Shown here: one piece after another, positions 34,878 to 45,741 of the stretch
How positions within the stretch are numbered: the first letter of the stretch is position 1
How the letters are laid out: every line of letters begins with the position of its first letter
The notes under the pieces: model-generated
The model's input: the letters and a program-made list of their open reading frames with translations, nothing else
Told to the model about the DNA's origin: nothing
The model's database searches: none
NCBI RefSeq assembly: GCF_022605165.1
Contig: NC_063071.1
Coordinates: forward strand, 2,604,001-2,668,000
Origin: Purpureocillium takamizusanense
Lineage: Eukaryota; Ascomycota; Sordariomycetes; Hypocreales; Ophiocordycipitaceae
Length of the DNA stretch: 64,000 nt
Reading direction: 5' to 3'
Made by a program: the position numbers and the translations under genes

Positions 34878-36293
34878 CAGTCAAGGCCCTCATCATCAGT
34901 CAGCCCTAGCTGGTCGAGTTGATTGATCTGCAGCCAAATGCCGGCCGAGGCGTGTAGAAAGCCAGGACCCTAATGCACGCCTGCATGGTGAGCCTGCATG
35001 TCAACCAACCAGCCGCCAGACACCCAATATTGGGGCAACTCGGCATTGGCACGAAACGGAAAAGCCTGAGGGGTTGTCTTGACTTTGCAAGGTCACCAAG
35101 CACCGAGGGGAACAAATCCATCCGGACAAACCTCTCGCACCTCCCGTTAAAGTCCTCACCAAGGTCTGCAACCGGCTCACGGGATCGAATGCCCGGCTGG
35201 CTACCTTCCTGCGCACCATGCTTCTGGACCGTTGGGAGGCCATACGAGAGGATTAACTCACTCTCAACCTCGTTATCACGGACACTGATGGGCTTTGCGG
35301 TCGGGGCCACACCATGAAGGCGCCTGTCAGCAGGCTTTGGCCCGCACGGACACTGGACGGGTCTTGCCCGAATCTGATACAGGCCGAGAATGGCAAAGCC
35401 GATGCCAGCGAGGCTGCGCGCAATTGAGCCCATCGGAGGCTGTCGGGCTACGGCAGCGATTGAAGCTATCGCGGATTGCCGGGCTGCAGCGGCCGTTGAA
35501 GGTCTCTAAGGTGCGGAAATGGAGAAATGCATGTCTGTTAATAGTAATATGGACTCGTTTAACCATGAGGCGTTCGGCACATGAATCAAGCGGAATCTAC
35601 GGTTGGAGAAGTCACGCTCCAGCCGGCTGGCCATGCCAATACGTACAAAGCACTTCCCGACGCCTCCTCGGTTGCCTCTCGGCCGTCATTGTACTGTGTG
35701 AAGCCTTTGGCATCTGACTTAGCCTGTATGGCGACGTTGATCGAACCGGCTTGTTTTGTCGACACCAGACCGCAGGTTTGTAGCTGGGTCGTGGCATTTG
35801 TACATGACGTTTTATTCGGAAAGCTTGAGATCGATATGGCGTGGCCTTGATCCGGCACGGTTGAGAAGAAAAGCCATGTTGAAGGAGTAGCCGTGATGAG
35901 AAACATGGGAGCCAAAGTTGGTGACATGGTGCGGGGTTGACCAGTTAGAACCGTCATCATCCAACATTGCCCAGGGAGATGCATCTGTGCCAAGTACAGT
36001 ATCGGTTGGATGAGTTTCGTATGCCACCAAGTACATGATCCTGTCCAGCCAACGACTGGGTTCAATGTTTCGGCGGGACAGGAGTCTGCCTACCTACCAT
36101 CAAAGCTGTGCTGGCTCGAACCAACAAGCATCACGGATGGATGCGTAGTCCGTCTGCCACGATCACAACACACACACCTCCCAAGTCAAGTCTTGACAGC
36201 ACGCGTGTCTCGGCATACGAGTCTGTCAGTCAGTCAGCCGTAGGCGCCCGCTCACTCTCCCCCCACCGGGTCAGAGGGCTCCCTCTCGCGAGT
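34878..36293. other. 1.4 kb region without a supported gene
   Basis: This lies between the start of guanine deaminase and the start of the Zn2Cys6 gene, which are divergent, so it should carry both promoters. A minus-strand frame at 34906-35433 starts with a true ATG and codes 175 residues with a hydrophobic N-terminus. It has no family I recognise and no good splice partner. Short frames at 35586-36065 and 35812-36036 (minus) look partly protein-like but are unrecognised. These could be gene fragments. Confidence 0.4.
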
Positions 36294-39267
36294 ATGCCAA
36301 CTAGTCGCCATGTAAGCCCCGGCTCGCACCGGAGAGCAGGAGCAGTTTACGTCGTTGGCGCTGGTGCGGGGGACGAGACAAAGGCTCTCCTAGCGTGAGT
36401 CGATCATTGTGAAAGCCCCTTTCTCCCCTATCTTTTGGAATCCCGTCAAGGCCACCCGGGAGCTTCGAGCCAGTGCAGCGATCGTTTGACATGAGTCGGC
36501 TGACGTATGGCTTAGCTGCTTGACGTGCCGAAGGAAAAAAGTCAAGTGCTCTGGAACGAGCCCGTGCTCCTACTGCGCGAAGCGGGACCTGGAGTGCAAA
36601 GTGTCTGAGCGTGGCCGGAGGAGGGTGTACTCTGTCGCGTACGGGCCTTCTGTCACCTTCAAAGTCCAAGACGGCCCCCGCTCACCACTGAGTACACAGC
36701 AGGATTAAGAACCTGGAGGCTCGCTTGGCCGCCTACGAGAGCTCCCCCCAGGGACAGGACGGCAGTATGCATTTCAACAATGAATCGTCATGCTTTCTTA
36801 TACTGACGCGAGTGTCACCATCTTGAAGATCTGGAGGCTGAGACGTACATGGACAGCGAGTCCCTGGAAAAGCAATCGCGTACGGCCGGCCCTGTTTGTG
36901 CATCAGTACCAACTACGCAGATGGAGAATGCACCGTCTGGCGAAGCCTCGGGCCCGTCTTTTGGGGAAACTCGCCAGTTGTCGACCGTCAACGTGCACAC
37001 GGAGCCGTCAGAGCCATTGTCAGGCTCAAGTGAGTAGCAGGAATAGAACATAAAGCTACACGTAAAACGAAGCCTCTGACAATCTACTTTGCGCAGCTAT
37101 TTCGGCGGATTCTTCACTGAACTCGAGCTACGCATTCGGCTCGCGGGTGCAAAGGCTGCTTCAGGGCTCGAGGGCGACACCACACCGAGGTGGTGATTCC
37201 GACTGTCTTCCGCGCGAGCTTGACCGGTTCTCAAGCTCCGGTACCTGCATCTTCGACCTGCCGTCCTTTCCAATGGAGGAGGAGGAGGCGCGGGAGCTGT
37301 TGGAGACGTAGGTGTTTTACATCGGCTACACCCAGAATCACGTCGACGTGCGCGAGATTTCCGACACGATCGGCCTGCTGTTTGCCAATAAACCAGGACC
37401 CCGCGGTTACTGGGAGCTTGTGGACGCTTGAGATTCTGCTCATCTGCGCCCACGCAAGGCTGTTCAGGGGTGATTTTGGTGGCGGTGCACATGCCGCTGA
37501 TGTATTCCCAGGCTACTCGCTCTTCAGCCACGGTTGCGACAGTATTCCTTCTCTCAGTCAGCTTTACTCGTTTGGTCGACCTGGAGTAGAGGTTCTGGCC
37601 CTGGTTGCCGTGTACCTCGTGAACATCAACCGCAGGGAAGAGGCCTACGTCTATGTCTGTATCAGCGTTCCCGACTTCTCCTTAGAGAGTATTTGGCGCT
37701 AAGAAACTGACCATCTGCAGATCAGTACCGCCTCGCGACTCGCCATCTCGCATGGATTTCACAAAAAGTCTCCAAACTCTCGCCTTCTCCCATCCGAGGT
37801 CAACCACATTAACCGTCTATGGTGGTCCGTCTACTTACAAGAGAGGTGAAGCAAAACCAACGCCATTAGCACCCAACATGAAATCCATCCAGAGCTGACG
37901 AGGACAGACGCTTGGCCGCAGCCACCGGACACCCGTCTGGAATCAGCGACAGCGTTATAGAGCAGGACCTTCCCACGGACTGTATTGGCTTCACTCCAGC
38001 GGCGCCCATGAGGACCAGCATAAAACTAGCTCGGATCTACGGCCTCATCATCACGGGTACTGTTGTACATCAGCCCTTTACAACATGATCTGTGCTGATC
38101 GGTTGGTGGACGAAGTACTTTACGGGTCTGTTCTCCAAGAAGAAGCAACCTTTGTCTCTAGAGTCCAGGAGATTGTCAAAAGCCTCTATGACGTCTCTGA
38201 TGAGATACCGGTGGAGCTCGCGACGGGATTTCCGATGCTTAGCCACGACGTGTCTTTGAGAATCTCGGGGGCGCTTCACCTGATATTCTACCACGTGAGA
38301 GATGGTCTAATCCCTACCGTATTGTCGTGTTCTGATACAGAGCGTGCTGGTCCCAGGCCCTTTTGCTCACGATTCGGCCTGTTATGCTTCACATGGCTCA
38401 GCTAATCCTGAGCGGAAAGGCACCACGCTCGGAGACGTTGTACGCTTCGCCCATTGGAAAGCTATGCAAAACGTGCACAGAAGCCGCGAGAAGACTGTTG
38501 GAAGTACTCATGACTCTACGCCAGCACAAATTCATCAGTACGTTGTCTTCTGCCTTTTCTGTATCAAGGGCGCTCGGCTAACGCGTCATCCACTCGGAGC
38601 GCTTTTCGGATTCTTTGACCTTGACGGCATGTCTTTTGTCGCGTTCATAATGATACTCACTGAGGTGTTGGACTCGGTATGTCCAGACGACCAGAGGATC
38701 AACCCAGCCCCGGGCCTGGGAGAAGCCTTGGGCCTGATGGAGCACGTAGCCAGCTACGGCAACAGATTCGCCCAGCAGTCTTTGGACGAGATTCGGAAGA
38801 CCTGGGCCCAGCTGTGTACTCGCTTCAACATTACAATATCAGACAGGCTCGCCGAGTGTGCCCCCCGAAGCCCTCGCCCCGAGAATGAGGGCGGCCATGG
38901 TTCGAATATTGGTCGGACGGCGAATCTTAGCAATCCACTCATCTTGCCGCACATGCAATACCCGCGCCGGACATCCTTGCGTGACGAGCTCATGTCTGGT
39001 CTCGACCGTTCCTCGCTTGATGTCGATCAAAACGGCACGCAATCCATTCTGGCGGACCTAGACATTCGGGACATGAATTATCTGTGGACGCCGCTGCTTG
39101 AGGACGAGGTGGCGCCTCAGGAAGGAGGTGCTGCAACGGCAAGCGCTGCAAGCTTCTACCAGAATCTTTATGGGAATCCGCCATGGCAGTTCACGGGAGA
39201 GGGAATGGAGGACTTTGCGGAGTTTGGCCGTCACATTCTCAACGAGTACTGCAAGGACTTGACTTGA
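36294..39267 (+). CDS. Zn2Cys6 transcription factor with fungal-specific domain, apparently damaged
   Basis: Exons: 36294..36394, 36516..36638, 36703..36764, 36829..37029, 37097..37654, 37720..37845, 37908..38056, 38116..38294, 38357..38537, 38600..39267. Introns are 59-121 nt, most with clear branch sites. The binuclear zinc cluster (CLTCRRKKVKC, then CSYC and LEC; spacing C-x2-C-x6-C-x5-C-x2-C-x6-C) straddles intron 1. A linker helix IKNLEARL follows. The middle homology region (PF04082) is recognisable, with RRLAAATGHPSG, SLYDVSDEIPVELA and LLLTIRPVMLHMAQ. In exon 5 an in-frame TAG (37309-37311) and a +1 shift near 37388-37393 interrupt the conserved block. An intron at 37308-37356 would bypass both but would delete the ETYVFYIGYTQNHVDVRE motif. 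It is therefore either a pseudogene or an odd splice form. Its target genes are unknown; neighbours suggest catabolism. Confidence 0.75.
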
Positions 39268-39306
39268 CGTGATCAAGCAATATCAATCTTTCACTCTTTC
39301 TCTCTC

Positions 39307-40334
39307 TCAATCTGCCGCCTTCATTCTACAGGCCAGCTGCTTCTCTACCGCAATGATCCCTTCTAGGGCGCTTTGGTGACTGAGGGAGAACGCTTCAGAA
39401 ATGACCGTGGGCAGCGGCTTGCGGGCGTTGCCCGTTCCGTAGCCGAATCCACATTGACAGGCCGTCTTCACCCCCGATATCCCAGACTTTGACAACTCCC
39501 AGTCCGCCAAGGAGAGTCCGTTCTGGAGCGTGATGGCTTCCTGCAGCTCCCCAGCTTTGTAGAGCCTCGCGAGCTCCACGTGTGCCCGGGGCACGACATT
39601 GGCCAGCGCCGAGATGACGCCGTTGGATCCCGCGACCAGGCCTGGGAGCATGAAGTCGGCCTTGCCGGCGAATGCGGCGAACTGAGAGCTCGGCAGCGTC
39701 GCCGAGATGCGTTGCAGCTTTCCGAGGTTACCGCACGTGAGCTTGACGCCGACAATCGCCGGCCGCTCCCTGGCCAGGTCGATGATCATGTCAGAGTCGA
39801 GGTCGATGCCGCCGGTGACACCGGGGAAGTTGTAGATGAGCACGGGAAGCGACGAGGATGCCGCCACCTAGAGAGAAGGCTTAAGAGTCTGACTAAGAAC
39901 GGGGGAAGCTTTGTGCGCAAGCGCGCACTCACCTGCAGGTAAAAGTCCTTGATGACGGGCTTGGTCATGGCCGCGATCCAGTAGCTCGGCGGAAGCACCA
40001 GGGCGAAGTCTGCCCCGGATGTTTGCGCGTCCTGGACGAGCTTCCTCGTCTCTCGGACACTATTCGCACTGCACCCGCTTATTATGACGGCGTCGCTTGA
40101 CGAAGACGCCTTGACCAGGGTCCGAACGTGTCGAATTACCTCGAGCCTCTCCTCCTGCGAAAGATGCGTTGCCTCGCCGTTGCTCCCGTGGACGACGAGG
40201 CCCCGGACGCCGGACGCCAGAAGCCTCTGTACGTGATGCGTGATGCTTGGAAAGTCGATGTCCTCGTCGTCTGTGAAGAAACACACCACGGGGGCATAGA
40301 CACCAAATGGAGGAGGGGACATTGAGAACGACAT
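39307..40334 (-). CDS. Dihydrodipicolinate-synthase family aldolase (4-hydroxy-2-oxoglutarate / keto-acid aldolase type)
   Basis: The model is join(40334..39933, 39867..39307), 320 residues. The 65-nt intron has donor GTGAGT and acceptor CTCTAG. ATG 40334 is chosen because the codon at 40484, read as a start, is GTG. The family is a TIM barrel that forms a Schiff base with a 2-keto acid. Visible motifs are GSNGEATHLSQEER (substrate carboxylate loop), YNFPGVTGG (proton-shuttle Tyr) and VGVKLTCGN (Schiff-base Lys). Fungi do not make lysine through dihydrodipicolinate, so this copy should cleave or condense another keto acid, such as 4-hydroxy-2-oxoglutarate or a keto-deoxy sugar acid. The exact substrate cannot be read from sequence. 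Its stop codon is only 39 bases from that of the convergent Zn2Cys6 gene. Confidence 0.88.
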
Positions 40335-41250
40335 GCTCCAGAGTCTCTCAGAAGGATTACTGCCGACTGCACTATCCAAGATGTTATGAAATGCGGTATG
40401 AGGAATAGCGGCCGCTCTGAATGAGATACGGTGCTTGTTGTCAAGTGGCTTTCGCTTACCGGGTTTTGCGGTATGATTGAACACTGGCTTGAGGAGCGAT
40501 GCCTTTGGAGGGGATATCTATATCTCACGATTCACCCCGTAAATGCGCCTGGCTTGAGCAAGTGTACCGTTACTCCGCCTTCTTATTCGGCGACGTGCGC
40601 GGTTGTTTGATTAGTAGCTGCCCCTGCAGTGTCTCAAGCTGTTACGCCAGTCACACGCCCATTCCTCGTGCCGTTGTTGCGTTGGCTCGCACGCAAAGCT
40701 CGCAAATGGACCAGTGCTGCCGGTACCAGGCTGTCGCACCTGAGCGGTGGCCAATGACGTCCCAATCAGTCCCATTGGTGAAGAAGCATTGCTGGGATGG
40801 CCTAACCGCTGCCCCCTCTTCATGTTGTGAGTGAGTACATGTAGTTACTGTGCTGTCATGTCGAGCACCAGACGGCGTTCATGTTGTCCCAACAGCAATA
40901 ACACTGCCATCATATATGTACTTTGTACCCCGGCGAGCATTCGGACATCATGTCCGACACAACGCAACGCGCAGCTCTTATTATCCGCCGTATCCTCCAC
41001 CGGGACTTGTACCTGTGCGTCTGGTGTCATGTTGTGCATAACAGCCCCGGGGAAGATCTGCAACTCGCACAATTCATGATTGACTCCGCTCACTCGTGTT
41101 GAGTGCTGTGCTGGAGCATCAGCGGTCAAGTCGAGACTAATACCCGGCCGTTTTTGCTATACACATGGTGAGATAGCTTTCGGGCCTCTCTCCCAACTCA
41201 GTACCACAGCGCGTCTTGTGGTATATGCCGGGTCGCAGGCCGTTGCCAAA
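40335..41250. other. Intergenic region before the HyuB-type gene
   Basis: This 916-base stretch should contain divergent promoters for the aldolase and the HyuB-type gene. The frame upstream of ATG 41251 is open back to about 41081 but has no ATG and no HyuA similarity. No trace of the missing N-terminal half of a 5-oxoprolinase was found. Confidence 0.5.
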
Positions 41251-42962
41251 ATGGGCGTCTTTGCCAACCGGTTCATGGGCATAGCCGAGCAAATGGGCCG
41301 CGCGCTCCAGAAAACGTCGGTGAGCACCAACATCAAAGAGCGTCTGGACTTTAGCTGTGCCATCTTCTCCGCCGACGGAGGGCTGGTGGCGAACGCACCC
41401 CATGTCCCTGCCATGCTGGGCAGCATGGCCTTTTCGGTGCGGTGGCAGATCGAGCACTGGAGGGGTAACATACGCAGGGGAGATGTGTTTCTGAGCAATG
41501 CCCCGGCCGCTGGTGGCGCGCATCTTCCCGACCTGACAGTCATCAGCCCCGTGTTCGACGAAGCCGGGGAGCAAGTGCTCTTTTGGACGGCGTCACGGGG
41601 TCACCATGCGGACGTGGGCGGCATCGTGCCGGGGTCCATGCCGGCAATGTCCAAGGAGATTTGGGAAGAAGGCGCCATCATAGAGAGCATGAAGATTGTG
41701 GAAGATGGAGTTTTCCAGGAGGAGTTACTCTACGAGGCGATGGTGGTGGCCCCGAGTCGATACCCTGGCTGCGAGGGTGCCCGGTCGTTCCAAGACAACG
41801 TCACCGGCATCAAAGCCCAAGCGGCGGCGAACCAGAAAGGGAACAGCCTCATCGCATCCTTGATAAAGGAGTATACGCTGGACACCGTCATGGTGCGTAT
41901 CAGCTCTATGTTGCCAAACGCTCTTGAACGAGGCGAACATGGCGTCTAAGCTGTACATGAAAGAAGTCCAAACAGCCTCCGAGAATGCCGTCAGGGACTT
42001 TTTCAAGAAGATTGCGCGCCAAAAAGGACGGGGCGTATTTGAAGCGGAGAGACTTTATGGACGACGGGTCGAGGATAAGATTGCAAATCAGGATTAACCC
42101 AGAGACTGGCAGCGCGGACTTTGACTTTACTGGGACGAGTCCCCAAGCCTACCGCGCGTCTCTCAGATGTGCTCCTAGTCTCCCCAATTAACGAGCTGAT
42201 CTCCCCACAGGCAATTGGAACGCCCCTCAGGCCGTCTGCAACGCAGGCATTATATACACGCTCCGCTGTCTCGTCGACGCCGAGATTCCACTCAATCAGG
42301 GCTGCATACTCCCCGTCAACGCCATCATCCCCGAGGGCAGCCTCCTCAAGCCGTCCAAGGACGCAGCCGTAGCGGCAGGCAACGGCCTAACCAACCAGCG
42401 CCTCGTCGACGTCATCCTGAAGGCCTTTGAGGTCTGCGCGGCAAGCAACGGCTGCATGGCCAACTTCACCTTTGGGCTCGCCCAGAAGGACGGCGTCGCC
42501 GGCGGCGGCTTCGGATACTACGAGACCATAGCGGGAGGCAGCGGCGCCGGCCCGTGGTGGGTCGGCGAGGACGGCATCCACTGCCACATGACCAACACGC
42601 GCATCACGGACGCGGAGGTCCTGGAGCGTCGGTATCCCGTCTTGCTGAGAGAGTTTAGCCTCCGCGTGGGCAGTGGAGGGGAGGGCAGGTTTAGAGGTGG
42701 GATGGGGGTGAATAGAGAGATCGAGTTCCTGATCGACATGCATGCGGGGATCCTCTCTGAGCGCCGGGTGTTCCAGCCGTACGGGATGGTGGGTGGGTTG
42801 CCGGGTGCGAGGGGAGAGAATCTCTGGCTCCGACGCAACGGACAGTTGATTAATGTTGGAGGCAAGGCCGCGTGTTACGTCAAGGCCGGTGATCGCATGC
42901 GGATCTCTACGCCGGGAGGTGGCGGCTATGGCACGCCGGTGCATTCAGCGGGGGGCGATTAG
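41251..42962 (+). pseudogene. HyuB half of a 5-oxoprolinase/hydantoinase, broken
   Basis: From ATG 41251 the protein matches the C-terminal (HyuB, PF02538) half of 5-oxoprolinase: NRFMGIAEQMGRALQ, STNIKERLDFSCAIF, LSNAPAAGGAHLPDLT, then NWNAPQAV and the C-terminal GGGGYGTP. Eukaryotic 5-oxoprolinase has a HyuA half in front (about 1,280 residues in all); it is absent here. A normal 58-nt intron lies at 41893-41950. Two lesions follow. A one-base shift between about 42021 (an A5 run) and 42053 is needed to reach the FMDDGSRIRLQ frame. The next donor after TSPQAY reads C|GCGCGT (42153/42154) instead of a GT site, although the acceptor at 42209-42210 is good. Intact HyuA-HyuB enzymes open hydantoin or 5-oxoproline rings using ATP. 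A separate HyuB polypeptide is normal in bacteria, so a functional stand-alone form cannot be excluded if the shift is a sequencing error. Confidence 0.72.
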
Positions 42963-43341
42963 CCCCTGGCTATGAACGGCAAGTGTTCAAGTTGATTCGG
43001 GATAGAAGGGGGGAGGGGTTGCGACAGCCTCACTGGGTCATCTTCTAAGTTGTGACGCGGGACCGGCACATAATGGAGGGCATAGACGCAAATGGGTCCT
43101 TGATGAGCGGTACATGTGGCATTTGTGAGGCTGACTCTGGCACGCTGTGTAAATTCACATTACCAAAATTCATGGAAGAGTCAGAGGGAACACTGCAGTC
43201 ACCTCGTTGCAACATGTCCTGCCGTTTCATCCTGGTTCAGCCTTCCTATTCCAAACTCCCTGCCTTTGCGGCAATTCAATACATGTATAATCCCCAACCC
43301 ACACACGCCGGTAACAAAAGACAAGAACCTACAGGGCCAAG
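42963..43341. other. Convergent intergenic region
   Basis: These 379 bases lie between the stop of the HyuB-type gene (plus) and the stop of the cupredoxin gene (minus). Nothing else is recognised. Confidence 0.55.
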
Positions 43342-45741
43342 TCAAGGCTTGGACACCCAAATCATCTCTGGTCCCGCGACTGAGCTGCTGAACAAGTTAC
43401 GGAGCGTCATGTCTTTCTCATGGGTGACGACGACCCAGACATACGCATAAAGGTCGCGGGGCACCTCCGCAACGCCGTCCTTGCTGAGCGGCGAGTACAA
43501 GACCTGCCCCCACGGCCCCAGGAACGCGAGGTAGTAGGGCTGCTTGTCGCTCTGCTCGAGAGAGACCTGGATCGTCGTGAGGAGGCCCGTCGCGGGGTTG
43601 TTGACACGTCCCGTGATGTTGAGCGGCGGGAGCGGCGTGTTCCACGACTGCAGCGTCTCAGAGGGGCACGAGCGTATGTACTTCTTCTGGAGGTACGAGT
43701 ACACCAGGTTCGGGGAGAGGGCGACCTCGCGGGGTGCGGGCACGGCGGTGTGGTTCCGCATGAGGCCGATGACGCCGGCCATGCGCGACTTGGCCCCGAT
43801 GGCGGACGCGAGGCACGGCGCCAGCCAGGGGTCCGTCGACGCCGCCGTGGTGACGGTGTCGAGGAGGAGGCCGATCTCGAGCATGATGAGCGTGAGCACA
43901 GCCTGGACGTAGTTGTCGGCATTGTCGTCGTCGGAGCCTGAACGAGGCCAGTTGAACTCGCACACATCCGGCATGGGCTTGTTAAAGTGCTGCAACACGT
44001 CGCTGGCCGTCGACCGGTGGAAGTAGGCCTGCGCCCCCATGGACCGGAAGAGGCCGACGATGGTCTCGGGGTAGACGCCCGCCCACGCCCCGCCGGTGAG
44101 CTTGCCGACGCCCGTGGTCAGGTAGACGAGCAGCGCGTTGTCCATGTAGTGCAGCAGCTGCAGCCGACGGGTCGCGTCGTCGGACAGCGTCTTGTTGTTG
44201 CCCCAGTTGTAGTTGGCGATGGCGCCGCCGCCGGCCACGCCCATCATCCACTGGTCGTTCTGGCCGGGCTTGGGGATCTGCGAGACGTAGTCCTTCCAGG
44301 CGGGGAGCGCGAGGACGCTGCCGTTCAGCGAGGCGATGAGGCTGCCGTTGACGCTCAGAGAACCGCCCAGCGGCGCGTGGGGAGGGATCGTGCTCGGAGG
44401 TGATGCCTTGGAGGCGACGACCTTGAATGCGTCAAACGTCTTGTCTCCGGTCAGAGCACTGTACACTGGTTAGCCGCCGTCATGTTTGTGGCAATTCTCT
44501 AAATATGAGTGAGCCACCCTGGGCGCGCCGGGGGGGGGGGGGGGGGGGGGGGGGCTGGTAACTCACGCATTGATGCTGCCAACCATGCCGCTCTGGCAGT
44601 GATTCCCCGTGGTCTGGGCGCAATAGTACCAGATGGGCTTGGTGTCGTTGATGACCACCTGGAACTGGACACCGGGCTTCGGCGACGAGGTAGGTATGAA
44701 GCCGCTGCTGAACCCGCCTCCGTCAAGCGGCTGGCACGGCTTGTCAAAGGACGATTGGACAACGGAATGGTTCTACAAGACATTCATGTTAGTCCCCGCG
44801 GTAAGTAAGCACCTCAGCAAGCTGGGGGTAAGGTAGAGACTGAACGCAACACATGACATACCTTTGGATTAAAGTTAAACTCGACAACAGTCCCTGGCAG
44901 CTCGGTGACGTTGTTGGGTGTGAAAGTCAAGCCGTTGAGGCCGACATCAACGTGTAGGACGCGCGTGCCACCCACAGGCAGGCCATTCGCCGGAGCTGCG
45001 CTCGTCGGTGCGCCCTTGGCTTTCTCCTTGTAGGCATCCAGAGTGTTTCCCATGGTCGGTCTGCAACGATGATGACGATTGAAACCCCGCGTTAGCTTTC
45101 AAGTGCTTCGATGTCGTGCACCAGACAGGGCAGGGCACAGCTATCAATTCCGACGCTGAGCGGGCACATCTGGATGGACTTACGCGTTGATGGCGTGCAC
45201 CATGCCGCTCTGGCAGTGGTTCCCGGTCGTTTGCGAGCAGTATACCCACACCGGCTTCGTGTCGTTGATGGTGATGGTGAAGGTGGTCGGCGCCTCGACG
45301 CTGTCCGAGGCCGTCGGCGTGAAGCCCGAGAAGAAGCCGCCTTTGTCGAGGAGTTGACATGGCTTGTCAAACGATGACTGTGTGACTGTGTGGTTCTATG
45401 AGGACGGTTTACCTCGTCAGAAAAAAAATTCTTTTTTGCATTCTGCCCCCGGGAATGACTCGTGTAATCAGGTTGTAGTCGCATGTCGTCAGGGGTTATC
45501 ATGGTGATGTGGTCGCCGGGCCGTCAACTCTTCTGACCCCCCTGAATGGCGTTGACAGAGACCATACGAAGAGCGCACTCACTTTGGAAAAGAAGTGATA
45601 CGTGATCGTATCGCCAGTCCGCGCCGCGACCGTCTCCGGGTCAAACTTGAGCTTGCCTCCCTTGCCCACCGTCACATCCCAGCTGGCCGCGTCGCCGAGC
45701 CCCGCCAGCAGCAGCGTCAAGGCAGCTGACGCGGGCTTCAT
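43342..45741 (-). CDS. Secreted protein with two cupredoxin domains and a large C-terminal domain
   Basis: Exons: join(45741..45583, 45395..45184, 45060..44862, 44772..44567, 44458..43342), 630 residues; every junction keeps frame. A signal peptide covers about residues 1-19 (MKPASAALTLLLAG). Cupredoxin 1 (about 20-125) has type-1 copper ligands at His55, Cys106, His113 and Met118 (YCSQTTGNHCQSGM). Cupredoxin 2 (about 155-260) repeats them at His192, Cys241, His248 and Met253, with YCAQTTGNHCQSGM. Each domain also has a likely disulphide pair (66/114 and 203/249). The remaining ~370 residues are largely helical, contain several N-x-S/T sites, and may be ferritin-like; I do not recognise the family firmly. 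Fungal relatives are annotated as extracellular serine-rich or plastocyanin-like proteins. A copper-binding or redox role outside the cell is likely. Intron 4 contains a 25-base G tract (plus strand). Confidence 0.85.
44530..44554. repeat. G25 homopolymer inside an intron
   Basis: Twenty-five guanines on the plus strand, so a C tract in the transcript of the cupredoxin gene. It occupies intron 4 (44566-44459), about 12 nt after the donor. Confidence 0.92.

Noticed and set aside
38341..38400. Apparent frameshift in the Zn2Cys6 gene after LIFYH
   Set aside because: Using the acceptor TCCCAG at 38355-38356, and not the ATACAG at 38338-38340, gives ALLLTIRPVMLHM in frame, so no lesion is needed here.
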